From Pseudomonas sp. SORT22 (lineage in GTDB: Bacteria > Pseudomonadota > Gammaproteobacteria > Pseudomonadales > Pseudomonadaceae): 64,000 nt of DNA. The notes under the pieces were generated by a model that was given only the letters and a program-made list of their open reading frames with translations, searched no databases and was not told the DNA's origin. The position numbers and the translations under genes are program-made. Below are positions 25,974 to 36,013 of this stretch, piece after piece. Each line of letters opens with the position of its first letter. Within the stretch, counting starts at the first letter, position 1. The stretch lies in NCBI RefSeq assembly GCF_018417635.1, contig NZ_CP071007.1:62001-126000 (forward strand), written 5' to 3'.

Positions 25974-28112
25974 TCACGCCGGAATGGCTTTCGCCGCGGC
26001 CTCACGCTCCCACACCCGATGTTTGCTGATTGCCGTGATGAAGGCCTTGTAGGTTTTGTCATCATTGCCCAGCAGCAAACCGCTGTCGGCTTTGAGCCCC
26101 AGCTTGTCGAACACGGCTTGCGCCTCGCTGGCCAGGCCAATGGGTTTGAGGTGCTTGTAGGCTTCGAGCAGGAAGTGCAACGCCACACCATCACCGGCCA
26201 GGGCTTGTAGCGAAGCCTTGCCGCCCGGCACCCAGGCCGCATCGAAGATCACCGACGGCATGCCTTCCATCGAGGCATCCACGGCCAGCGCCTTGCCCTG
26301 GGCGGTTTTTACCGGCGCCGAGCTCGGGCCAAGGATCTTGATCTGCGCGCTCTCGGCTTCCAGCGCCTTGACCAGGCTATCGACACTGTCGCCATCCACG
26401 CCATCAGCCACCAGCACTGCAACCTTGCGGCCCTTGATGCCTTCGCCGAGCAGGTTCATCTGGCTCAACGCCGGTGACTCCTTGAGGCTGGTTTGGGGCA
26501 CATCCACCGTACCTTTCTTCGGCGCCGGCAGGCCAAGATTGGCAGCCACTCGCGCCGCCAGCGTGAGGTCGATGTTGGCAAGAATTTCATTGACCTCACG
26601 GGCGCGGATGTACTCCCGCTCAACTTTGCCCAGTTCGAAGCTGTAGGCGCTGATGATGTGCTCCTGCTCGGTCGGGCTCATGCTCTGGAAGAACAATCGC
26701 GCCTGGGAGAAATGGTCGGCGAACGACGGGCTGCGCTGGCGCACTTTGTGCGCCTCGATGCGCTCCGGATACGACTCGAAACCACCATCGCTGGCTGCCG
26801 GCGCAGTCTCCTTGGGCCAGCCACCGTCGATCGAGTTGGGCTCGTAAGAGGCACGGCCCTTGTCCAGCGTGGTGCGGTGCTGCGCATCGCGCTGGCCGTT
26901 GTGGTTAGGGGCTAGCGGACGGTTAATCGGGATCTCGTGAAAGTTCGGCCCGCCTAGCCGGCTGATTTGGGTATCGGTGTAGGAAAACAACCGGCCCTGC
27001 AGCAGCGGGTCGTTGGAGAAGTCGATGCCGGGGACGATATGCCCAGGGCAGAAGGCAACCTGTTCGGTTTCAGCAAAGAAATTGTCCGGGTTGCGGTTAA
27101 GCACCATCTTGCCCAGCGGCGTCACCGGTACCAGCTCTTCGGGGATGATCTTGGTTGGGTCGAGCAAGTCGAAGTCGAACGTGTGCTCGTCTTCTTCGGC
27201 GACGATCTGCACGCCGAACTCCCATTCCGGGTAATTACCGGTTTCAATCGCTTCCCACAGATCGCGGCGGTGGTAATCGGTGTCTTTGCCCGCCAGCTTC
27301 TGCGCTTCGTCCCACAACAGCGAACACACGCCGGCCTTGGGCTTCCAGTGGAATTTGACGAAGCTGGATTTGCCCTCGGCATTGATCAGGCGAAAGGTAT
27401 GCACGCCGAAGCCCTGCATGGTCCGCAGGCTTTTAGGAATGGCGCGGTCGGACATCGCCCAGATCACCATGTGCGCCGACTCCGGCACCAGCGAGACGAA
27501 GTCCCAGAAGGTGTCGTGGGCCGAGCCGCCGGTGGGCATTTCGTTGTGCGGTTCAGGTTTTACTGCATGGACGAAGTCGGGGAACTTGATCGCATCCTGG
27601 ATGAAAAACACTGGCATGTTATTGCCGACCAGGTCGAAGTTGCCTTCGTCGGTGAAGAACTTCACGGCAAAACCGCGCACATCGCGCACGGTATCACCCG
27701 AGCCACGCGGGCCCTGAACGGTGGAAAAGCGCACGAACACCGGGGTGATTTTCTCCGGGTCCTGGAGAAAACCGGCCTTGGTCAGCGCGGCATGCGATTC
27801 ATAGGCCTGGAAGTAGCCATGGGCCCCGGTACCGCGGGCATGGACGATGCGCTCGGGGATGCGCTCATGGTCAAAATGCGTGATCTTTTCACGCATGATG
27901 AAGTCTTCCAGCAGCGACGGGCCACGGTCACCGGCTTTAAGGGTGTTCTGGTTGTCGGCAACCTTGACCCCCTGGTTGGTGCGCAGCGCCTGGCCGGTGG
28001 CGTCACTGCGAAATGTTTCCAGGCTTTGCAGCTTGGCGTTGGTATTGGCGCGGTCCGGGGTCTGGGTACCGGCGAGTTGGCTTTCCTTGGGTGGGTTCTT
28101 CTTGCTGGGCAT
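25974..28112 (-). CDS. katE: Catalase HPII (large-subunit monofunctional catalase)
   Basis: 712 residues, the large clade-2 form. The catalytic His is H91 in '[14 protein letters not shown]'. The distal Asn lies in '[22 protein letters not shown]', and the haem-ligand Tyr in '[17 protein letters not shown]'. The C-terminal extension (about 560-712) is a DJ-1/glutaminase-like domain ('[38 protein letters not shown]') found only in large catalases. It converts hydrogen peroxide to water and oxygen, typically in stationary phase. GAGGAG precedes the ATG at 28112. Confidence 0.95.
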   Translation of the reverse strand: MPSKKNPPKESQLAGTQTPDRANTNAKLQSLETFRSDATGQALRTNQGVKVADNQNTLKAGDRGPSLLEDFIMREKITHFDHERIPERIVHARGTGAHGYFQAYESHAALTKAGFLQDPEKITPVFVRFSTVQGPRGSGDTVRDVRGFAVKFFTDEGNFDLVGNNMPVFFIQDAIKFPDFVHAVKPEPHNEMPTGGSAHDTFWDFVSLVPESAHMVIWAMSDRAIPKSLRTMQGFGVHTFRLINAEGKSSFVKFHWKPKAGVCSLLWDEAQKLAGKDTDYHRRDLWEAIETGNYPEWEFGVQIVAEEDEHTFDFDLLDPTKIIPEELVPVTPLGKMVLNRNPDNFFAETEQVAFCPGHIVPGIDFSNDPLLQGRLFSYTDTQISRLGGPNFHEIPINRPLAPNHNGQRDAQHRTTLDKGRASYEPNSIDGGWPKETAPAASDGGFESYPERIEAHKVRQRSPSFADHFSQARLFFQSMSPTEQEHIISAYSFELGKVEREYIRAREVNEILANIDLTLAARVAANLGLPAPKKGTVDVPQTSLKESPALSQMNLLGEGIKGRKVAVLVADGVDGDSVDSLVKALEAESAQIKILGPSSAPVKTAQGKALAVDASMEGMPSVIFDAAWVPGGKASLQALAGDGVALHFLLEAYKHLKPIGLASEAQAVFDKLGLKADSGLLLGNDDKTYKAFITAISKHRVWEREAAAKAIPA

Positions 28113-28343
28113 CAGTGTGCTCTCCTCACTCAATCAGTCCTACGGTTCGACCCCACGGCGGGCCCTATTCAGTAGTGACTGATGGCCCCTGCAGGCGTTC
28201 CTTCGGATTGACCACTGATCGCGTTATTCCAGTAGCATTGGTCAATTGCGAAATAAATGCTAAGAACCTCTATACGAACAGGCTAAAATGCGCGCCCGGC
28301 TAACCGCTGACCCCATTCCCATGCGCCCCACAAGGTTCGCTAC

Positions 28344-29351
28344 GTGATCGAGTTTCAAAATGTTCATAAAACCTACCGCGTAGCCGGTAGGGATATCCCC
28401 GCACTGCACCCGACCAACCTGAGCGTCGAAGACGGCCAGGTGTTCGGGCTGATCGGCCATTCCGGCGCCGGTAAAAGTACCCTGCTGCGCCTGATCAACC
28501 GCCTTGAAGCGCCAAGCGGCGGCAAGATCATCGTCGACGGCGAAGACGTCACTGGGTTCAACGCCAACGATCTTCGTCGATTCCGCCAGCAAGTCGGGAT
28601 GATCTTCCAGCACTTCAACCTGCTGGCCTCCAAGACCGTTGCCGATAACGTAGCCTTGCCGCTGACCCTGGCCGGCGAGCTGTCACGCAAGGAAATCGAC
28701 ACCCGCGTCAACGAGTTGCTGGCCCGCGTCGGCCTGGCCGATCACGCGAAAAAATACCCGGCACAGCTTTCCGGCGGCCAGAAGCAGCGCGTCGGCATCG
28801 CCCGCGCCCTGGCCACCAAGCCGAAGATCCTGCTGTGTGACGAAGCCACCAGCGCCCTCGACCCGCAGACCACCGCCTCGGTGTTGCAACTGCTGGCCGA
28901 GATCAACCGCGAACTGAAGCTGACCATCGTGCTGATCACCCACGAAATGGACGTGATCCGCCGGGTCTGCGACCGCGTGGCGGTGATGGATGCCGGGCAG
29001 ATTGTCGAGCACGGCCCGGTGGCCGATGTATTCCTGCACCCGCAGCACCCGACCACCAAGCGCTTCGTCCAGGAAGACGAGCAGATCGACGAAAACGAAC
29101 AGCGCGACGACTTCGCCCATGTGCCAGGACGCATCGTGCGCCTGACCTTCCAGGGCGATTCGACCTACGCGCCGCTGCTGGGCACCGTCGCCCGGGAAAC
29201 CGGTGTGGACTACAGCATCCTCGCTGGCCGCATCGATCGCATCAAGGACACCCCGTATGGGCAGCTGACCCTGGCCGTCACTGGCGGCGACATGGAAGCG
29301 GCGTTCGCCCGCTTCACTGCGGCTGATGTTCATATGGAGGTACTGCGTTGA
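28344..29351 (+). CDS. metN: Methionine ABC transporter ATP-binding protein MetN
   Basis: 335 residues. The ATPase domain has Walker A 'GHSGAGKST' (38-46), signature '[15 protein letters not shown]', Walker B '[12 protein letters not shown]' and the switch histidine 'ITHEMD'. The C-terminal NIL/C2 domain (about 260-335) binds methionine and shuts down transport when the pool is high. First gene of metNIQ. Its TGA overlaps the ATG of metI. The 232-nt gap from katE holds a possible -10 TAAAAT at 28284; no riboswitch was recognised. Confidence 0.95.
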   Translation: MIEFQNVHKTYRVAGRDIPALHPTNLSVEDGQVFGLIGHSGAGKSTLLRLINRLEAPSGGKIIVDGEDVTGFNANDLRRFRQQVGMIFQHFNLLASKTVADNVALPLTLAGELSRKEIDTRVNELLARVGLADHAKKYPAQLSGGQKQRVGIARALATKPKILLCDEATSALDPQTTASVLQLLAEINRELKLTIVLITHEMDVIRRVCDRVAVMDAGQIVEHGPVADVFLHPQHPTTKRFVQEDEQIDENEQRDDFAHVPGRIVRLTFQGDSTYAPLLGTVARETGVDYSILAGRIDRIKDTPYGQLTLAVTGGDMEAAFARFTAADVHMEVLR

Positions 29352-30022
29352 TGGACGCCTTGAGTTTCTTTGCCAACGTCGACTGGGCCGAAATCTGGCT
29401 GGCTACCATCGACACCATGATCATGCTGTTCGGCTCGCTGTTCTTCACCGTGCTGCTCGGCCTGCCGCTGGGCGTGTTGCTGTTTCTTTGCGGCCCGCGC
29501 CAGCTGTTCGAACAGAAAGGCGTGTACGCGCTGCTGTCGCTGGTGGTAAACGTCCTGCGCTCGCTGCCGTTCATCATCCTGCTGATCGTGATGATTCCGT
29601 TCACCGTGCTGATCACCGGCACCTCGCTGGGCGTCGCCGGGGCCATCCCGCCCCTGGTGGTCGGAGCCACGCCGTTCTTCGCGCGCCTGGTGGAAACCGC
29701 GCTGCGTGAAGTCGACCGCGGCATCATCGAAGCCACCCAGTCGATGGGCGCCACCACTCGCCAGATCATCACCAATGCCTTGCTGCCCGAGGCCCGTCCG
29801 GGCATCTTCGCGGCCATTACCGTCACCGCCATTACCCTGGTGTCGTACACCGCGATGGCCGGTGTGGTGGGCGCTGGCGGCCTCGGTGACCTGGCGATCC
29901 GCTTCGGTTACCAACGTTTCCAGACCGACGTGATGGTGGTCACCGTGGTCCTGCTGCTGGTACTGGTTCAAGTCCTGCAGAGCGTGGGCGACAAACTGGT
30001 TGTGCATTTTTCCCGTAAGTAA
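29351..30022 (+). CDS. metI: Methionine ABC transporter permease MetI
   Basis: 223 residues with five membrane helices and the permease EAA loop 'LREVDRGIIEATQSMGATTRQII'. It forms the inner-membrane channel for D/L-methionine. Start ATG at 29351 overlaps the metN stop by 1 nt. Confidence 0.95.
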   Translation: MDALSFFANVDWAEIWLATIDTMIMLFGSLFFTVLLGLPLGVLLFLCGPRQLFEQKGVYALLSLVVNVLRSLPFIILLIVMIPFTVLITGTSLGVAGAIPPLVVGATPFFARLVETALREVDRGIIEATQSMGATTRQIITNALLPEARPGIFAAITVTAITLVSYTAMAGVVGAGGLGDLAIRFGYQRFQTDVMVVTVVLLLVLVQVLQSVGDKLVVHFSRK

Positions 30023-30084
30023 CCCCATGGGTCGGCACTGCCGACGCACCGGGGGCCGGACTGGCCCTCACAAGGAGTGATTTG

Positions 30085-30855
30085 ATGAAAAAGCTGCTTG
30101 CTGTTGTCGCCGCCGTCGCGGCCTTCTCGGCCCAGGCCGAGACCCTGACCGTCGCCGCCACCCCGGTGCCGCACGCCGAGATCCTCGAGTTCGTCAAACC
30201 GGCCCTGGCCAAAGAAGGCGTGGACTTGAAGGTGAAGGTGTTCACCGACTACATCCAGCCGAACGTGCAAGTGGCCGAGAAGCGCCTGGACGCCAACTTC
30301 TTCCAGCACCAGCCGTACCTGGATGAGTTCAACAAGGCCAAGGGCACCCATCTGGTCAGCGTTGCCGGCGTGCACCTGGAGCCGCTGGGCGCCTACTCGA
30401 GCAAGTACAAGAAGCTCGACGAGCTGCCGTCGACCGCTACCGTGGTCATCCCCAACGACGCCACCAACGGCGGTCGCGCCTTGCTGCTGCTGGACAAGGC
30501 CGGTGTGATCAAGCTCAAAGACAACAGCAACATCCTCTCGAGCGTCAAAGACATCGTTGAGAACCCTAAGAACCTGAAGTTCCGTGAACTGGAAGCGGCA
30601 ACCATCCCGCGGGTGCTGACCCAGGTCGACCTGGCGCTGATCAACACCAACTACGCGCTGGAAGCCAAGCTCAACCCTGAGAAGGACGCACTGGTCATCG
30701 AAGGCAGCGATTCGCCTTACGTGAACATCCTTGTTGCCCGTCCGGACAACAAGGACTCGGAAGACATGAAGAAGCTGGCGGCTGCGCTGCACTCGCCTGA
30801 GGTGAAGAAGTTCATCGAAGAGAAGTACAAGGGCGCGGTCAAGCCGGCGTTCTGA
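30085..30855 (+). CDS. metQ: Methionine-binding protein MetQ (NlpA family)
   Basis: 256 residues. A signal peptide (about 1-18, ending SAQA) without a lipobox cysteine suggests a soluble periplasmic receptor rather than the lipoprotein form of E. coli. NlpA-family motifs: 'VAATPVPHAEIL', 'VKVFTDYIQPNVQVAEKRLDANFFQHQPYLDEF', 'ATIPRVLTQVDLALINTNYAL'. AAGGAG precedes the start. A REP pair follows and probably acts as the transcript end. Confidence 0.94.
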   Translation: MKKLLAVVAAVAAFSAQAETLTVAATPVPHAEILEFVKPALAKEGVDLKVKVFTDYIQPNVQVAEKRLDANFFQHQPYLDEFNKAKGTHLVSVAGVHLEPLGAYSSKYKKLDELPSTATVVIPNDATNGGRALLLLDKAGVIKLKDNSNILSSVKDIVENPKNLKFRELEAATIPRVLTQVDLALINTNYALEAKLNPEKDALVIEGSDSPYVNILVARPDNKDSEDMKKLAAALHSPEVKKFIEEKYKGAVKPAF

Positions 30856-30867
30856 TTCAAAGACCTA

Positions 30868-30929
30868 TCGCGGGTCAAGCCAACTCTCACAGGTCAGGTG
30901 ATCTCTGTGGGAGCGGGCTTGACCCGCGA
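30868..30929. repeat. REP pair (BIME) between metQ and the SCO gene
   Basis: TCGCGGGTCAAGCC at 30868-30881 and the inverse GGCTTGACCCGCGA at 30916-30929, with GTGGGAGCGG adjoining the second arm, form a REP pair between convergent genes. Confidence 0.85.
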
Positions 30930-30934
30930 TGCTT

Positions 30935-31567
30935 TTAGTCGCGCTTAACCAGCCCAGGCAACTGCGCAACCAGCTTCTGGTTGTTGAACGGCGCGCGGAT
31001 AAACCCGCGCTGCTTGCCGTCCGGCCCCAGCAGCGCCAGGTTGCCGCTGTGATCGACCGTGTAGTTCGGCTTGCTGGTATCGGCCGGAATGAACGGAATG
31101 CTCACCGCATTGGCCAGCTTCTGGATGTTTTCCAGCGAGCCGGTCACCCCGCGAAAATCCTTGTCGAAATAACCCAGGTACTGCTTTAGCTGCGCCGGGG
31201 TGTCGCGGTTCGGGTCGACGCTGACCAACACCACCTGCAAACGGTCTACCGCTTCCTTGGGCAGCTCGCTTTTCACCTGGCGCAGCTGGGCGAGGGTGGT
31301 CGGGCAGATGTCCGGGCAGAAGGTGTAGCCGAAGAACAGCAGCGACCACTTGCCCTTGAGCTCGTCCATCACCACAGGCTGGCCCTGTTCGTCGGTCATT
31401 TGCACGGCAGGCACGGTGCGGCTCTGCGGCAGCAGGATGATGCCGGCATCGATCAGCTCGGTCGGGTTGCCTTCGCTGCGGCCATTGAGCACCTTGTTGA
31501 CGGTAAGCCCGAGGATCACGGCGACCAGGGCAACGAGAATAAAGACGGTTTTCTGGGTTCGAGTCAT
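30935..31567 (-). CDS. SCO1/SenC-family copper chaperone
   Basis: 210 residues with an N-terminal membrane anchor (about 7-25) and a thioredoxin-like domain outside the membrane. The copper site is C84-P-D-I-C88 ('FGYTFCPDICPTT') and a histidine in 'YTVDHSGN'. It delivers copper or reduces cysteines for the CuA centre of cytochrome oxidase subunit II (coxB here). It overlaps cyoE by 4 nt and is the last gene of the haem A/assembly operon. Confidence 0.93.
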   Translation of the reverse strand: MTRTQKTVFILVALVAVILGLTVNKVLNGRSEGNPTELIDAGIILLPQSRTVPAVQMTDEQGQPVVMDELKGKWSLLFFGYTFCPDICPTTLAQLRQVKSELPKEAVDRLQVVLVSVDPNRDTPAQLKQYLGYFDKDFRGVTGSLENIQKLANAVSIPFIPADTSKPNYTVDHSGNLALLGPDGKQRGFIRAPFNNQKLVAQLPGLVKRD

Positions 31568-32463
31568 AGGTTCAACAGTAGGTAGTGGTCAACAAGCAGC
31601 GCGATGAACAGCAGCAACAGGTACCAGATAGAGTACTTGAAGGTCTTGATCGCCGCGTGCGGCCGACTGCCACGGTACAACACCCAGGCCCACTGCAGGA
31701 AGCGCCCGCCCAGGGCCAGGGCGCAGGCCAGGTACAACGGCCCGCTCATGTGGATGGCGTAGGGCAACAGGCTGACCGCCAGCAACACCAGGGTGTACAG
31801 GAGGATATGCACCTTGGTGTAGTGCTCGCCGTGGGTCACCGGCAGCATCGGAATATCAGCCTTGGCGTACTCTTGCTTGCGGTGAATGGCCAGGGCCCAG
31901 AAGTGCGGCGGGGTCCAGGCGAAGATGATCAGCACCAGCAGCAATGGCTCGGCGCTGATGTGCCCGCTGATCGCCACCCAGCCCAGCAACGGCGGCGCAG
32001 CGCCGGCCAGGCCGCCGATAACGATGTTCTGCGGCGTGGCGCGCTTGAGAAAGCCGGTGTAGATCACCGCGTAGCCGAGCAGCGAGGCCAGGGTCAGCCA
32101 GGCGGTCAGGGCGTTGGTGAACACCAGCAGCAATGCCATGCCCAGGGTCGCCAGCAGCAGGGCAAAGGTCAGCGCCGCCGCCGGTGCCACGCGGCCCTCG
32201 GCAATCGGGCGTTTATGGGTACGCGCCATCAAGGCATCGATGCGCCGGTCGACCACATGGTTGACCACTGCCGCACCACCGGCGCAACAGGCAATGCCCA
32301 GGTTGCCGAACAGCAGGATGGTCCACGGCACCCCGGCACGGGTGGCGAGGAACATGCCGACCAGCGAGGTGATCAGCATCAGCACCACCACCTTGGGTTT
32401 GGTCAGTTCGAGGTAATCGCGCCAGCCTGCCTGCAGCCTGCGCTCGCTCAGAAGCGTCGCCAT
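31564..32463 (-). CDS. cyoE: Protohaem IX farnesyltransferase (haem O synthase)
   Basis: 299 residues, eight to nine membrane helices of the UbiA superfamily. The prenyl-diphosphate motifs are 'NHVVDRRIDALMARTHKRP' (N-x3-D-x2-D) and 'YAKADIPML'. It attaches a farnesyl group to haem B, giving haem O, the substrate for CtaA. It overlaps ctaA by 16 nt and the SCO gene by 4 nt. Confidence 0.95.
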   Translation of the reverse strand: MATLLSERRLQAGWRDYLELTKPKVVVLMLITSLVGMFLATRAGVPWTILLFGNLGIACCAGGAAVVNHVVDRRIDALMARTHKRPIAEGRVAPAAALTFALLLATLGMALLLVFTNALTAWLTLASLLGYAVIYTGFLKRATPQNIVIGGLAGAAPPLLGWVAISGHISAEPLLLVLIIFAWTPPHFWALAIHRKQEYAKADIPMLPVTHGEHYTKVHILLYTLVLLAVSLLPYAIHMSGPLYLACALALGGRFLQWAWVLYRGSRPHAAIKTFKYSIWYLLLLFIALLVDHYLLLNL

Positions 32464-33530
32464 GAATTATCTCCCAGATAATGAACGACTCCGCCGCTCG
32501 CCAGCGGGGTCAGGCGCCAGCCCTGGCTGACCCGGCGGACCTTGGCCTGGGCAACCAGGCGAATGCGGTAATTGACCAGCACCATACTCAGCAACAGCAG
32601 CGCGCCACCGGCGTTATGGGCCACGGCCACGGCCAGCGGCAGATGGAACAGCACGTTGCTGATGCCCAGGCTCACCTGCAGCGCCAGCGCCGCCAATACC
32701 AACCCGGCCAGCCGGCTCAAACCATGCCGGTGCAGCTTCCAACTCAAGACCAGCATGACCGCCGTCACCAGCAAAGCGCCCAGGCGGTGACTCATATGGA
32801 TCGCCGTGCGCGCGTCACTGTCGAGCTGGCCACCGAGATAATTGGGGCCGATATGCTGGGTCAGGTGGAAGCCGTTGGCGAAGTCTGCCTGCGGCCACCA
32901 CTGGCCATGGCAGGTCGGCAGGTCGATGCAGGCCACTGCCGCGTAGTTGGCGCTGACCCAACCGCCCAGGGCGATCTGGCCGATCACCACCAGCAAGCCC
33001 AGCGCCGCCACCCGGCGCACGCTCAAAGGCAGCTTGGGCAACGGCGCAAAGGCCCGTGACAGGCGCAGGCTGAGCAAAAACAACAGGCTCAAGGTGGCAA
33101 AGCCGCCCAATAGATGTGCCGTGACCACCTGCGGCCACAGCTTGAGCGTCACCGTCCACATGCCGAAAGCCGCCTGGGCGAACACCACGCCAAGCAACAA
33201 CAGCGGCAGGCGATAGGGCTGGCCGTCGCGGCCATGGCGGCGCCAGGCCTGCAGGGCGAGCAGGGTGATCACCAGGGCCAGGGTGCCGGCAAAGTAGCGA
33301 TGGACCATTTCGTTGCGGCCTTTGTGCGCTTCCACCGGAGTGTCGGGAAAGTGCAACTCGGCGTGGGCCAGCTGTGCTTCAGTTTTGGGCACGCTGATAA
33401 AGCCATAGCAGCCGGGCCAGTCAGGGCAGCCCAGGCCGGCATGGGTGAGACGGGTGTAGGCACCGAGCAACACGACAACCAGTGCCAGCAGGGTGGCGAA
33501 GACAGCGAGGCGAAATCCAGGTCTGGCCAT
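32448..33530 (-). CDS. ctaA: Haem A synthase CtaA (COX15 type)
   Basis: 360 residues with eight membrane helices and conserved histidines in 'GAYTRLTHAGLGCPDWPGC', 'EMVHRYFAG', 'LTQHIGPNY' and 'HMSHRLGAL'. It oxidises the methyl group of haem O to the formyl group of haem A. Part of a tight minus-strand run from the SURF1 gene to the SCO gene. Confidence 0.94.
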   Translation of the reverse strand: MARPGFRLAVFATLLALVVVLLGAYTRLTHAGLGCPDWPGCYGFISVPKTEAQLAHAELHFPDTPVEAHKGRNEMVHRYFAGTLALVITLLALQAWRRHGRDGQPYRLPLLLLGVVFAQAAFGMWTVTLKLWPQVVTAHLLGGFATLSLLFLLSLRLSRAFAPLPKLPLSVRRVAALGLLVVIGQIALGGWVSANYAAVACIDLPTCHGQWWPQADFANGFHLTQHIGPNYLGGQLDSDARTAIHMSHRLGALLVTAVMLVLSWKLHRHGLSRLAGLVLAALALQVSLGISNVLFHLPLAVAVAHNAGGALLLLSMVLVNYRIRLVAQAKVRRVSQGWRLTPLASGGVVHYLGDNSWRRF

Positions 33531-33539
33531 GGCAATGTC

Positions 33540-34133
33540 CTACCCGATATTGGACAGCTTCAGCAGGTGGCGCAGGTCATTGAGCAAGTCCTTGCCCTTG
33601 ACCCTGGCGTCGTAGCGCAGCACCAGGTTGCCGTGCGGGTCGACGATCCACAGCTGGGCATCCTGTTTGCCCTGGCTGAGCGCGCCATAGCGCGACAGGT
33701 CCAGGGGGTAGCGTTGCAGTTGCGGGTACTCGCGCTCGAGCTTGGCCTGGTAGTCCGCCGTCAGTGGCTGGGCGGTGGCCAGGGCATGGCTGGCACGGCT
33801 GGCATCGCGGCCCAGGCCGATCTGGATCTGCCGGGCCAGGTACACCAACTGTTGGCAGTCCAGCCCGCACTCTTTGGGCGTGCTCACCAGCAGTTGCCAG
33901 CGTCCTTCCTCAGCGCTGACGCCGAGGTCGGCGAGGGTCTGGCCGTTGCCAATCATTTCGCCGTGGTAGCTGCGGCTGTCGGGCACCCAGAACTTGAGTT
34001 TGTACATGCTGGTGGCGAGGATCATCGGGCCGAGGACCACCAGCAGGATCAGCAACAGTTGCAGGCGTCCACGCGCACGATTGCGCGGTTGCCTGCCCTC
34101 AGACATGTTGAGTGGACTTGTGGCGGCTCCCAT
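33540..34133 (-). CDS. Membrane-anchored SCO-like protein of the cox assembly cluster
   Basis: 197 residues. The N-terminus is basic, followed by one membrane helix (about 24-44, 'LQLLLILLVVLGPMILATSMY'). The outside domain is thioredoxin-like: 'RWQLLVSTPKECGLDCQQLVYLARQIQIGLGRDASRAS' and 'LWIVDPHGNLVLRYDA', recalling SCO proteins but with a C-x3-C pair in a different setting ('CGLDC'). A role in copper or thiol handling during oxidase assembly is inferred from context. A perfect AAGGAG precedes the ATG at 34133, which lies inside the SURF1 gene (35-nt overlap). Confidence 0.8.
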   Translation of the reverse strand: MGAATSPLNMSEGRQPRNRARGRLQLLLILLVVLGPMILATSMYKLKFWVPDSRSYHGEMIGNGQTLADLGVSAEEGRWQLLVSTPKECGLDCQQLVYLARQIQIGLGRDASRASHALATAQPLTADYQAKLEREYPQLQRYPLDLSRYGALSQGKQDAQLWIVDPHGNLVLRYDARVKGKDLLNDLRHLLKLSNIG

Positions 34134-34839
34134 GCTGTTTCTCCTTGTTGTTATGCCAGCCGAAGTAGAGGTAGAGCAGCACCAGGGCCAACGCCAGGGC
34201 AAACCACTGCACGGCGTAACCCAGGTGTTTTTCCGGGCCCAAGGCGACCACCGGCCAGTCCAGCCGGTAGCTGGCCGGGCCCGGTTCCAGGCGCAATTCA
34301 TGGGCAAAACCTTCGCGGCCCAGTTGCGGCCACAGCGCGCCGGCGTCAATCGCCGTGATCAGCCGCGGCCAGCTGCCGCCTTGCGGGTCGGCATGCAGCT
34401 GGAAGGTGGTGCCCGGGGCGACATACACCGAGGCGTCCAGGCTCAAGGCTTGCCCAGGGGTGCTGAACTGCACCGGGATGCGCCGGTCCGGCCACGGCAG
34501 CCAGCCGCGATTGATCAACAGCCACAGGCCGCTGGCCTGGTCGAGAAAGGGTTGCAGCAGCTCGACGCCAACCTGGCCATCGCGCATGCGGTTATCCAGC
34601 AACAAGCTGTGCTGGCTATCGAACTGGCCGTACAGGTGCACCCGGCGATAGGCCGGATCGGCGATCTGCAGCAACTGCGTACTGCCCACCGCGTCGCCGG
34701 CACTGCGTTCGGCATACACCTGCAGCAGCTGGCGCTTCTGCTCGGCGCGTGCCAGCTGCCAGCAGCCCAGTGCGATCAATCCCGGCAGCAGCAGGAGCAC
34801 CACCAGGGTCGGCACGATGCCGGGGCGAAAGCGCTTCAC
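34099..34839 (-). CDS. SURF1-family oxidase assembly protein
   Basis: 246 residues, two membrane helices at the ends. Family motifs: 'GCWQLARAEQKRQLL', 'GQFDSQHSLLLDNRMRDGQVG', 'LINRGWLPW' and C-terminal 'EKHLGYAVQWFALALALVLLYLYFGWH'. It helps insert haem A into subunit I. First gene of the minus-strand assembly run; its end overlaps the SCO-like gene. Confidence 0.92.
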   Translation of the reverse strand: MKRFRPGIVPTLVVLLLLPGLIALGCWQLARAEQKRQLLQVYAERSAGDAVGSTQLLQIADPAYRRVHLYGQFDSQHSLLLDNRMRDGQVGVELLQPFLDQASGLWLLINRGWLPWPDRRIPVQFSTPGQALSLDASVYVAPGTTFQLHADPQGGSWPRLITAIDAGALWPQLGREGFAHELRLEPGPASYRLDWPVVALGPEKHLGYAVQWFALALALVLLYLYFGWHNNKEKQHGSRHKSTQHV

Positions 34840-34902
34840 CGGGCCCTCGAAAGGTCAGTCGCTATACTTGTACTCATCACTGCATCCCCCCGGAGTTTCG
34901 CC

Positions 34903-35106
34903 ATGCTCAAAGCCGCGATTGTCCTGATGCTGTTGGCGACCATCGCCAGCCTGTTCAGCGGCCTGTTCTTTCTGGTCAAGGACGACGGACAGTCGACTCG
35001 CCTGCTCAAAGCCCTGACTATTCGTGTCACCCTGGCCGCCTTGACCCTGGCCCTGGTGACCTGGGGTTTCTACAGCGGCCAGTTGGTTTCCCACGCGCCG
35101 TTCTGA
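34903..35106 (+). CDS. Twin transmembrane protein (DUF2909)
   Basis: 67 residues: two hydrophobic helices (about 4-25 and 41-60) joined by 'KDDGQSTRLLKALTIRVT'. This pattern and its place inside the cox cluster fit DUF2909, a small protein of unknown role. CGGAG lies 6 nt before the ATG. It is the only plus-strand gene within the cox region, between the SURF1 gene and coxC. Confidence 0.85.
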   Translation: MLKAAIVLMLLATIASLFSGLFFLVKDDGQSTRLLKALTIRVTLAALTLALVTWGFYSGQLVSHAPF

Positions 35107-35112
35107 ACCCGG

Positions 35113-36000
35113 CTACAGCACGTAAACGAAGATAAACAGCCCCACCCAGACCACATCGACGAAGTGCCAGTACCAGCTGGCCGCCTCGAAACCGAAGTGT
35201 TTGTCGGCGTTGAAATGCCCGCGCAGGATGCGCACCAGCATCACGATCAGAATCAGGGTGCCCATGGTCACGTGGGCGCCGTGGAACCCGGTGAGCATGA
35301 AGAAGGTTGCGCCATAGATACCCGAACCCAGGGTCAGCCCCAGTTCGGTATAGGCTTCGTGATACTCGTAGGCCTGCAGCACCAGGAACGACAAGCCAAG
35401 AAGGATGGTCAGCGCCAGCCAGGCCTTGAGTGGCCCGCGATGGTTCTTGCGCAGGGCATGGTGGGCGATGGTGATGGTGACGCTGGAGCTGACCAGCAAA
35501 ATGGTGTTGATCAGCGGCAAGTGCCAGGGGTCGATGATGTCTTTGGGCGGCGGAAACAGTTTCGGGTCTGGCGTGTTCAGTAGCGGCCAGGAGAACTCGA
35601 AGTTCGGCCACAGCATGTGCGCCACGCCCTTGGCGCCGTCGCCACCAAGCCAGGGCCCGGCCAGGTTGCGCACGTAGAACAGCGCGCCAAAGAAGGCGAT
35701 GAAAAACATCACCTCGGAAAAGATGAACCACGACATGCCCCAGCGGAACGAGCGGTCCAGCTGCGGACTGTAGAGCCCGGCGCGGCTTTCCTTGACCACC
35801 GCGCCGAACCAGCCGAACAACATGTAGGCCAGGCACAAGGCACCGAAGAAAAAGATCCACGGCCCGTGGGACTCCGGCCGCCCGGCCTTGAGGTCGTTGA
35901 ACCAGGTGCCGAGGCCGAACACAGTGATGAACATGCCGACCGTGGCAATGATCGGCCACTTGCTTTGCGCCGGTACGTAATAATGCTCATGGGAAGCCAT
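35113..36000 (-). CDS. coxC: Cytochrome c oxidase subunit III
   Basis: 295 residues, seven membrane helices. Family features: 'SHGPWIFFFGALCLAYMLFGWFG', 'FRWGMSWFIFSEVMFFIAFFGALFY', 'GFHGAHVTMGTLIL', 'FEAASWYWHFVDVVWVGLFIFVYVL'. It stabilises the oxidase core and its proton uptake. AAGGAG precedes the ATG at 36000. It follows ctaG after 13 nt. Confidence 0.95.
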   Translation of the reverse strand: MASHEHYYVPAQSKWPIIATVGMFITVFGLGTWFNDLKAGRPESHGPWIFFFGALCLAYMLFGWFGAVVKESRAGLYSPQLDRSFRWGMSWFIFSEVMFFIAFFGALFYVRNLAGPWLGGDGAKGVAHMLWPNFEFSWPLLNTPDPKLFPPPKDIIDPWHLPLINTILLVSSSVTITIAHHALRKNHRGPLKAWLALTILLGLSFLVLQAYEYHEAYTELGLTLGSGIYGATFFMLTGFHGAHVTMGTLILIVMLVRILRGHFNADKHFGFEAASWYWHFVDVVWVGLFIFVYVL

Positions 36001-36013
36001 CGTGGTGTTCTCC

